DNA of 24,104 bases, taken from positions 1-24,104 of the IMG/VR virus record IMGVR_UViG_3300034064_000771; one strand, 5' to 3'. Source of the DNA: a virus. The translations under genes were made by a program, and so were the position numbers. Shown one piece after another: positions 17,450 through 24,104 of the stretch (positions are counted from its first letter, which is position 1; each line of letters starts with the position of its first letter). Under the pieces are notes generated by a model. The model was not told the DNA's origin. It saw only the letters and a list, made by a program, of their open reading frames with translations, and made no database searches.

Positions 17450-18358
17450 ATGGCAACAGGAACGTATGGTACTATAAGACCGGCAGATGTATCTCCGGCA
17501 GATGTGGAGATAATTTTAAATTATACGTCATCAAGAGATGAAACAGATAATTTTGTTTTAACAACATTAAATTCGGCGGATATATTAAGACCCTATTTTA
17601 ACTCTCAAACCACTGGTGGTGTTGCAGATGTTGAAATATTGGGTGGATTATACAATTTAAGACTCCCTGCTGACCAATTTAACAAAATAGGTATCTATAC
17701 CTTATTTATTAGACCGGCTCAAATTAGAACCACTATTTTAGATTGTGGGGTGTTGTCGGCATTACCTAATGTTAAAGGTATTATCATTGACTTGAATGCT
17801 GTACCGGCACAATTTAAAAACAAATTTGTTAATCAAGGATTAGTTGGTTTTAGGGTTGAGTATTTAAATTCTGATAACACAAAAATACCTAATTTTTTCA
17901 GATTAATCACATCTTCTTTCTTTTGTGAACCGGTTGTTCAAAATTTGGTTAATACATCTCAAAAGGCGATAAGATATAGATATACGGATAATAGTACTAA
18001 TTTGATATTTTGCACTATGTCCCCATCGTCAGCACCAACTAATAAACCAAATGCGACACCATATATTGGACAGCCAAATCAAAATATTATTATTAGTAAT
18101 ACTTTCTTTAACCCAATAACATTAGATGTTGAGATTGCAGAACACGATTTCTCAACTCTTGCAATTGCGTTGTTTGGTAATCAAACTAAATCAATGGATG
18201 ATGGAATCTACACTCTATATGACACAGCTAATAACATATACAAACAATATAACTTATACGAAATTAGAGACCAATTTAATACCTTGTTATATGAAGTTAG
18301 ACAAGATAGAGGTAGCAATATTGATTATAGTAAAAACTTTACAAATATAACTGAATAA
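17450..18358 (+). CDS. Unrecognised tail-module protein (302 aa)
   Basis: No family recognised. The protein begins MATGTYGTIRPADVSPADVE, where PADVS/PADVE is a five-residue duplication matched by an 11-base direct repeat in the DNA (17480-17490 and 17495-17505). The middle is hydrophobic/polar alternating, with FNKIGIYTLFIRPAQIRTTI and a Pro/Asn-rich stretch near residues 190-210. The C-terminal third is more charged (YNLYEIRDQFNTLLYEVRQD). There is no signal peptide or membrane segment. It starts 1 base after the PKD-domain gene and its TAA shares its last A with the next ATG (TAATG), so it is translated together with the gpI-like gene. A baseplate or fibre-adaptor role is inferred from position. 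Confidence 0.7.
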   Translation: MATGTYGTIRPADVSPADVEIILNYTSSRDETDNFVLTTLNSADILRPYFNSQTTGGVADVEILGGLYNLRLPADQFNKIGIYTLFIRPAQIRTTILDCGVLSALPNVKGIIIDLNAVPAQFKNKFVNQGLVGFRVEYLNSDNTKIPNFFRLITSSFFCEPVVQNLVNTSQKAIRYRYTDNSTNLIFCTMSPSSAPTNKPNATPYIGQPNQNIIISNTFFNPITLDVEIAEHDFSTLAIALFGNQTKSMDDGIYTLYDTANNIYKQYNLYEIRDQFNTLLYEVRQDRGSNIDYSKNFTNITE

Positions 18359-21300
18359 TGGCGTTAATAAAATATACTTGTCCCCCACAATCGGCAACAG
18401 GTGCTGGTACATTTTCCGATGATTTAGTTGGTTTCCAATTAGTCCAAGGAGGTGGTTTAACGCAGGGGAATTTTGAATTTACAACATCAATTACTGAAAA
18501 GAACAACAGGACATTTAACACTGGTAATTTTTCAGAACCAATTAATTTGGACGGTCTTGGGATTAGTAGTGTTGCTCAATCTAGATTAATATTTGAGAAT
18601 AATTTCAAAGTATATCCAAATTTCGACCTTACCCAAGTTACCAATTTCACCCAATATGGGTCAATGGTTAAAAGAATCTCAACATCAGTTGAGACTATTA
18701 TTAGTAAATTTCCTGCGGCATTAGAGGTGACTTTAATGGATGAAAATTATGTGACTGGTGTAACGGCATCAAATATTACATATATTGGTTCTGACGATGA
18801 AACTAGTTTTGAACTAAATGTTTCTAGAATTAGAAACCCTTTTGATGTTGATTTTACGGTTAACGCCACAAGAAATTTACAATTAAGGGAAGTTCAAGTA
18901 TCGGTGTTAAGAAATATGACAATGCAATACGCAAAGTATTCGTTATATTATAACAATAATGGATTTGATGTAGTTGCGATAGTTCCGACAACATCATTGT
19001 CTTCGGGAGTATTAAAAATATATGTTAAGGGTAATCCATTTTCGGGTCAAACTAACACTTATGATGATTTAGTTATTAGACCTAATGATTCTGAAGTTAA
19101 TCAGGTGTTTAATGAAAGTTTAGATGAGGTTCAAAGATTTTTATTAAATAGAAATGTTGTACCAAAATACACAGCGACATTTCAAGTACCGGCAGATGCT
19201 GATGATGGTACATATTATGTTTTAAATCAAAATGTTACTTGGCCATTATATGGTAATTGGAATCTTGATATTATTACACCAGCCTTTACCAACTATTTAA
19301 CAACATTAAATGGTTTGAGTGAATCATTTGATTTGTATAAAACAAATTTAATATCAAGATTTTTAACAACAGGCGCCTTTAAGGACTTTGATACTATAGG
19401 TCAAAAGATGGAGTCTGTTCTACAAATATATGGTAGAAGTTTTGACGAAACAAAAAAATTCATAGACGCTTTAGCATATATGAATTCGGTTAATTATAAT
19501 GTGGGTAATGATATCCCATCTCAATTATTAAAAAATTTAGCACAAACTTTAGGGTGGAATACTAATATATCACCAATAACAAATGATGAATTTTTAACAT
19601 CAGTTTTTGGTGAGAAAAACAAAAATGTGTCTGAATTTGCGGGGAGTAGTGACCAACAAACTCCGGATGAATTAAATTATCAATATTATAGGAATTTAAT
19701 TCTTAATTCGGCTTATTTGTTTAAATCTAAAGGAACAAGAAAATCTGTTGAGATATTATTAAGATTGATTGGTGCTCCGGATGCGTTAGTAGATTTTAAC
19801 GAATACATATACTTGGCAGACCAAAGAATTAGTGTAAGTGATTTTAATTCTAGTTATGCTGCAATATCTGGAGGAACATATGTTAAAAATGTACCAACAA
19901 TAGAGGTTGGTAACACATATAGATTCCAAGGTGTGGTATATACAGGATTTACCTCAACAACAATAATGAAGGATGTTAATGTTTCATTAAGTGATTACCC
20001 TATTGATAGTGAAGGTTATCCATCAACACCTCCAAATACAGAAGATTATTATTATGAAAAGGGTAGTGGTTGGTTTGAATCAACTCCTCAACATAGAGCA
20101 CCGGAAGAAGTTAATCTTACTAATAGCGTTTTTACAGGGTCAAACCCTGATTATCAAACAACATTAACACCATATACCTATGGTCAAGAATATTTGGATA
20201 GATATGTTAAATTTCCATTTATGTCGTTAGGGTATGACATTAGACAAACAATTGATAATAATAAAAGTTGGGTTGATGATGAAATTGGTTTACGACAAAA
20301 TTTAGATGGTAATTATAACGCAAGGTATTATACGGAAAGTGATAAATTAGTTTTAAACGCTAAAAATACTGATTTATTCTTAAATCCTGGACAAGGATTA
20401 TCATATGATGTTTGGGTGATGTCAAGACAATATAATTTCCCAATACCAAATGAGGGGTTAAATTATGTCGCTCCGATTTATTGTAATCCAAATCCTGTGT
20501 CAAATTATCCGGATAGGGGTGGTATTGATAATACGGTTATTAATCCACAACCAAAGAATAAAACATTTTTTGAATTTGCTCAAACTTTTTGGTTAAACAC
20601 AATTAATGTTAGAAATAGACAATATATTAGTGATGGTAAAACAATGGGTTATCCAACATTAGAATCTATTTATTGGAAATATTTAGAATCAGAAAAACTT
20701 GCCGGATTGGAGAACGATAATTTTAATTATCAGACGATGATTCAGTATGTTAATGGTCTTGGTGATTATTGGGTTAGATTAGTCGAACAGATGATACCAG
20801 CGACAACAATATGGAATACGGGTGTTAGATATGAGAATTCAATTTTCCATAGACAAAAGTTTGTGTGGAGAAGACAAGAAGGTTGTAAATTTATTCCGAT
20901 TCTTTGTAGACCTTGTTCTCTAACATCAAATATTTTTACATATGATTGCCCAATTGAATCGGTGTCTTGTGGTGCCTATCCTGATGATTCTTTTGGTATT
21001 GTTTTAGCTAATACGTTAACGGCTTATTTAAGTGATACAACTTATACTTTAAATGACTGTTTGTATGAAGAATTAAAAAGTGTTTGGTATGTTGAAATGA
21101 AACTTAATGGTGAGGATATCGTAAAAATCCCATTTTTTATAGGGTCGGGGTATACCACAAGTATAAGTGTTCCTAGTGATGCTCAATGGACAGAAGCTTT
21201 GGTAACTAATTTAAAAAGTTTACTAAATTATGGTTACGCGTATTATTTTACTAAAGATAATGTTGTTGTAGAAGAGTTTGAACCATTTAACCAAATAGTG

Positions 21301-21396
21301 GTTTACGATTCGATATGTTCTGTAAACTCAACCGGTATTAATTTTGAATTAAATGTCGGAATAAATTTTGAAATTTTATGTACACATGGCTTGTAG
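18358..21396 (+). CDS. Baseplate/tail protein with central gpI-like domain (1012 aa)
   Basis: Residues about 335-490 resemble P2 gpI-type tail proteins and the matching wedge proteins of contractile tails. The segment has SQLLKNLAQTLGWNT (a loop of the LxxLAxxLGW type) and then YYRNLILNSAYLFKSKGTRK with a following helix ILLRLIGAPDAL, the characteristic R...KGT...GAP pattern. In such systems this protein sits between the wedge (gp25/J-like) and the fibres. The first 330 residues are beta-rich and the last 500 are Tyr/Asn-rich with a cysteine-containing end (CRPCSL, then C-terminal CSVNS and CTHGL), so the protein is much longer than gpI and may itself bind the adhesin encoded next. The start overlaps the preceding stop by one base, and the next gene begins 11 bases before its end. 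The gpI relation is by motif only. Confidence 0.7.
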   Translation: MALIKYTCPPQSATGAGTFSDDLVGFQLVQGGGLTQGNFEFTTSITEKNNRTFNTGNFSEPINLDGLGISSVAQSRLIFENNFKVYPNFDLTQVTNFTQYGSMVKRISTSVETIISKFPAALEVTLMDENYVTGVTASNITYIGSDDETSFELNVSRIRNPFDVDFTVNATRNLQLREVQVSVLRNMTMQYAKYSLYYNNNGFDVVAIVPTTSLSSGVLKIYVKGNPFSGQTNTYDDLVIRPNDSEVNQVFNESLDEVQRFLLNRNVVPKYTATFQVPADADDGTYYVLNQNVTWPLYGNWNLDIITPAFTNYLTTLNGLSESFDLYKTNLISRFLTTGAFKDFDTIGQKMESVLQIYGRSFDETKKFIDALAYMNSVNYNVGNDIPSQLLKNLAQTLGWNTNISPITNDEFLTSVFGEKNKNVSEFAGSSDQQTPDELNYQYYRNLILNSAYLFKSKGTRKSVEILLRLIGAPDALVDFNEYIYLADQRISVSDFNSSYAAISGGTYVKNVPTIEVGNTYRFQGVVYTGFTSTTIMKDVNVSLSDYPIDSEGYPSTPPNTEDYYYEKGSGWFESTPQHRAPEEVNLTNSVFTGSNPDYQTTLTPYTYGQEYLDRYVKFPFMSLGYDIRQTIDNNKSWVDDEIGLRQNLDGNYNARYYTESDKLVLNAKNTDLFLNPGQGLSYDVWVMSRQYNFPIPNEGLNYVAPIYCNPNPVSNYPDRGGIDNTVINPQPKNKTFFEFAQTFWLNTINVRNRQYISDGKTMGYPTLESIYWKYLESEKLAGLENDNFNYQTMIQYVNGLGDYWVRLVEQMIPATTIWNTGVRYENSIFHRQKFVWRRQEGCKFIPILCRPCSLTSNIFTYDCPIESVSCGAYPDDSFGIVLANTLTAYLSDTTYTLNDCLYEELKSVWYVEMKLNGEDIVKIPFFIGSGYTTSISVPSDAQWTEALVTNLKSLLNYGYAYYFTKDNVVVEEFEPFNQIVVYDSICSVNSTGINFELNVGINFEILCTHGL

Positions 21397-24104
21397 TTTA
21401 TCATATATATCAAGTATAACTGGGGATTGTTCTAATCTCTCATTAGGGTCTTTCTCAATTGACATTCAAGGGGTTGCTCCTGACTATACAATCCAATGGT
21501 TATCGCCAGCTTATGGGACAATACCATTAGGTGCTGGCGTGACGGGATATACTATTAATAGTTTATCGGCGGGGACGTACTCGTTTAATATTCTTGATTC
21601 ATGTAATAGTCCCGGAATTACGACAGTTCCGGTAAATATTTACATATCAAGTGGTACTTGTGTTAGTATAACGAACCAAAGAAATACTACTTGTAATTTT
21701 AATAATGGGTCGATAACTGCTCAAACTCAATATCAATATGGGACTTCGAAATTTTATTTATACGAAAACACTATTGGATATTTATCTTCAGGGTCTACAT
21801 TAAATTCTAATTTTTCTTTTAATTCTTTATCGCCTGGGATTTATTATGTTATTGGTGATGATGGCGGTGGATGTACGGGTAAATCAGAAACTTGTATAAT
21901 TAAATCGTCTACCACTCTAGATTATGGTTTTTACGTTGTTAATGATGCGGGATGTAATGTAAATTCAGGTAAAATATTTGTAACAGGATTGATTGGTAAT
22001 CCTCCATATACTTATCTATGGTCTAATGGTGGTACATTATCGTCAATTACAGGATTAACTAATGGTCCTTATAGTGTTACAGTAACTGATAATACGGGGT
22101 GTTCAATATCTAAAAGTACTGAAGTTATTAAAGTACCTCAAATAGGGTTAGGTGGGTTTACATCCATTAGTCCTGGTTGTTTTACAAACAATGGTGAATT
22201 AACGGTTTTTATAACGGGAGGTACTGCACCATATTATTATTCAGCCTCAACCGGAGAATCAAATGTTTCGTTTGACACCCAATACACATTTACTAATGTG
22301 CCAGGAGGAAGTATTTCGGTGTATGCTCAAGATGCTGGTTTATGTAGTTTTGTTGCTTCAACAACTTTACAAACACCATCAGGGTTTAATGTAACATCGG
22401 TGACGGTAACTAATTCAAAATGTAGTAATTCAAATGGAATTATATCTATAGTGTTATTTGGTACTAATGGTAATATTGTTTATAAATTGACTGACTCAGA
22501 TAACAATTCTATTGAAGAACCAACCGATAGTAAAACATGGTCATTTAATGGTTTAAAATCTGATACATATACTTTAACCATTTCAAATGGTGTGTGTGTT
22601 TATACTAATACATATACGGTTATTAATGAGTCGTTATATGATATTAATATTTTAACCACAGGAACGACTTGTAATACACCTAATGGTGTTGTTAATATAG
22701 AAATAGTTGGAGGTGTTCCACCTTATTATGTTAATGTAGGTTTCCAATCAGAACAAATTACCCCACCATATAGTTCTATAACTTTTAATAGTGTAATTTC
22801 AGGTTCATATACTGTTCAGGTAAGAGATTCTAGCCCAACTCCGTGTCAACAAACTAAAGATTTTGAAATAGATTCGTCCGAGAATGTTGGTATTTTATTA
22901 GTTAAAACTGATATTGTAAATGGTAATGATGGGACTATAAATGTTTTTATAACTGGAGGCACGCCAACATTTGATTTACAATGGAGTCCTAATGTGAATG
23001 GGCAAACCGGTTATACTGTAACTAATTTAAGCGCGGGGACATATACCTTAACTGTCACTGATTCAGATAATTGTGTTAAAGAAAACTCAATAACAATTTA
23101 CGGGTATGAAAAATTATCGTCTTATGAATCTTACACTATTTGTGATAGTGATTTTGAGGATATTGGAGAATTAGGTAAATACGGAATATATGAAATGTAT
23201 TATGATGGGTATTATACTCATGTGTCGGGATTCACTAATTGTATTTTAGATTCTGCTACGTTTAAGTTAATTGTTACAATTGGAAATGTGGAAAAATATA
23301 ATGATTTTTATGTAAGTAATTCATTAAATGATTATCCATTCGATAATGAGTATTATGATGTATTAAAGGGGTTGGTTGATAGTTTTGACCAGGTGTCTCA
23401 AACTATTATTGACCCTGTAAATAATCAAATTCAAATAATTACTAAATGTGATGAGGAATTTTTAGTTCCTGCTCATGTTGTTGTGAGTTTGTATATTGAT
23501 TATAGTATTTCGTGTCAATATTGTGGTTCTGTACCCTCATTATCACCAACTCCTACACCTACAAACACTCAAACACCAACTCCTACACCAACACTAACTA
23601 GTGTACCTGCTTGTGACGTTAATTATAGTATTGCTGTAAATAAAGGTGTGGATTGCGGATTATATATTCAAGGAATACAACCTAACTGTCAATTGGCATC
23701 TTTAAGTGTTGGAGCATTATCGTCTAGGTCGGGATGTACAATTGGCACATATGTTATTGACTGGTATTTAAATGATATTAATGGTTCTCCATCATTTACG
23801 TCAGGTTCTAACGTTAATGCGTCACCGGATGTTACTGTCGTACAACCATTCAGTGATGAACCTGCTCAAGGTGGTACATGGTTTCCAGTTATTAGGTTTG
23901 CGTATTTAAATGGTGTTCAATACACTTCAGATATTAATTTAGTTAATGGTAGTGTTAAATATAGTCCTGATTTAATTACAGTTCTTAACAGCGTCTGTGT
24001 TGAGGCATATTCTTGTTCTTCAGGTATATCAGGAAATACATATCCTGTAACAGTATCGTATGTTAATACCACTCAAAATTCGACACGAGCAGAAAGAAGT
24101 ATTA
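21386..24104 (+). CDS. SprB-repeat-like tail fibre/adhesin protein, 3' end outside window
   Basis: An open frame of 906 codons starting at ATG 21386 (MACSLSYISS), overlapping the upstream gene by 11 bases and running off the window end. An ATG at 21378 in another frame stops quickly. Residues from about 28 to 563 hold about seven repeats of the SprB type. The clearest are PPYTYLWSNGG...VTVTDNTGC and a late one ending LSAGTYTLTVTDSDNC. SprB is the mobile surface adhesin of gliding flavobacteria. A non-repeat domain follows, then a Pro/Thr linker at 721-738, then a Cys-containing domain starting CDVNYSIAVNKG. No signal peptide is seen, as expected for a virion protein assembled in the cytoplasm. 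As the distal gene after the baseplate set, it is probably a receptor-binding fibre. The repeat call is strong; the adhesion role is inferred. Confidence 0.8.
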   Translation, partial: MACSLSYISSITGDCSNLSLGSFSIDIQGVAPDYTIQWLSPAYGTIPLGAGVTGYTINSLSAGTYSFNILDSCNSPGITTVPVNIYISSGTCVSITNQRNTTCNFNNGSITAQTQYQYGTSKFYLYENTIGYLSSGSTLNSNFSFNSLSPGIYYVIGDDGGGCTGKSETCIIKSSTTLDYGFYVVNDAGCNVNSGKIFVTGLIGNPPYTYLWSNGGTLSSITGLTNGPYSVTVTDNTGCSISKSTEVIKVPQIGLGGFTSISPGCFTNNGELTVFITGGTAPYYYSASTGESNVSFDTQYTFTNVPGGSISVYAQDAGLCSFVASTTLQTPSGFNVTSVTVTNSKCSNSNGIISIVLFGTNGNIVYKLTDSDNNSIEEPTDSKTWSFNGLKSDTYTLTISNGVCVYTNTYTVINESLYDINILTTGTTCNTPNGVVNIEIVGGVPPYYVNVGFQSEQITPPYSSITFNSVISGSYTVQVRDSSPTPCQQTKDFEIDSSENVGILLVKTDIVNGNDGTINVFITGGTPTFDLQWSPNVNGQTGYTVTNLSAGTYTLTVTDSDNCVKENSITIYGYEKLSSYESYTICDSDFEDIGELGKYGIYEMYYDGYYTHVSGFTNCILDSATFKLIVTIGNVEKYNDFYVSNSLNDYPFDNEYYDVLKGLVDSFDQVSQTIIDPVNNQIQIITKCDEEFLVPAHVVVSLYIDYSISCQYCGSVPSLSPTPTPTNTQTPTPTPTLTSVPACDVNYSIAVNKGVDCGLYIQGIQPNCQLASLSVGALSSRSGCTIGTYVIDWYLNDINGSPSFTSGSNVNASPDVTVVQPFSDEPAQGGTWFPVIRFAYLNGVQYTSDINLVNGSVKYSPDLITVLNSVCVEAYSCSSGISGNTYPVTVSYVNTTQNSTRAERSI
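21467..23073 (+). repeat. Array of about seven diverged SprB-like protein repeats
   Basis: Each unit runs roughly 60-85 codons. A typical unit has C..NNG near its start, then a GG.PPY strand, an aromatic/W..G loop, a turn such as LSAGTY or LTNGPY, and a VTVTD..GC end. Units begin near 21467, 21670, 21953, 22165, 22395, 22655 and 22920. The first, third and last are the best matches; the others have drifted. The DNA is not conserved between units, so the array is old rather than a recent expansion. Confidence 0.75.
23544..23589 (+). repeat. Direct repeat coding for Pro/Thr linker
   Basis: CACCAACTCCTACACC occurs at 23544-23559 and again at 23574-23589, exactly 30 bases (10 codons) apart. It encodes most of an 18-residue linker made almost only of Pro and Thr (residues 721-738) between the domain after the SprB-like array and the next domain. 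In-frame spacing means copy number could change by slippage without a frameshift. Confidence 0.7.

Noticed and set aside
17480-17505. 11-base direct repeat CCGGCAGATGT as an attachment site or iteron
   Set aside because: Only two copies, 15 bases apart in frame, inside a gene; it simply encodes a duplicated PADV(S/E).
4829-21396. Tailocin or extracellular contractile injection system rather than a phage
   Set aside because: gp25-, J- and gpI-like proteins also occur there, but a replicative helicase and ribonucleotide reductase lie directly upstream on the same strand, which fits a replicating phage.

Overview
The window is a low-GC, single-strand block of a tailed, contractile-tail (myovirus-type) phage genome. 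The host is probably a member of the Bacteroidota, perhaps a flavobacterium. Three things point there. No start codon is preceded by a Shine-Dalgarno sequence, and all have short A/T-rich leaders. The last gene carries a tandem array resembling the SprB repeats of flavobacterial gliding adhesins. The ribonucleotide reductase is of the eukaryote-like class Ia type. No integrase, tRNA, insertion sequence, CRISPR array or minus-strand gene was found.

Region 1 (1-4735) is a nucleotide and replication segment: the 3' part of a DnaB/gp41-type replicative helicase gene, then nrdB and nrdA. The two nrd genes share an identical 12-base A/T leader. A perfect 24-bp palindrome followed by a T-run closes this segment at 4755-4786.

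Region 2 (4829-8081) opens the tail module with a gp25-like wedge protein and a gp6/baseplate-J-like wedge protein. Next comes a membrane-anchored protein with an alpha/beta-hydrolase Ser-Asp-His arrangement. It is flanked on both sides by the only substantial non-coding gaps in the tail module, which suggests a late-inserted accessory gene.

Region 3 (8156-21396) holds six tightly packed genes (gaps of 1-2 bases, or overlaps) encoding proteins of 1841, 603, 276, 375, 302 and 1012 residues. The 1841-residue protein begins with a carboxypeptidase-regulatory-like beta-sandwich and has an internal block of about 90 hydrophobic residues, which is odd for a baseplate gene. The 375-residue protein has a PKD-like domain. 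The 1012-residue protein has a central segment resembling P2 gpI-type tail proteins. The 603, 276 and 302 residue proteins are unrecognised. The block reads as the outer baseplate and fibre-attachment set.

Region 4 (21386-24104, running off the end) is a fibre/adhesin-like protein with about seven SprB-like repeats, a Pro/Thr linker and a further unassigned domain. It probably contributes to host recognition. Apart from the two gaps around the hydrolase gene (37 and 74 bases) and the 93-base gap after nrdA, the window is almost wholly coding, and no stretch above 300 bases lacks a gene.
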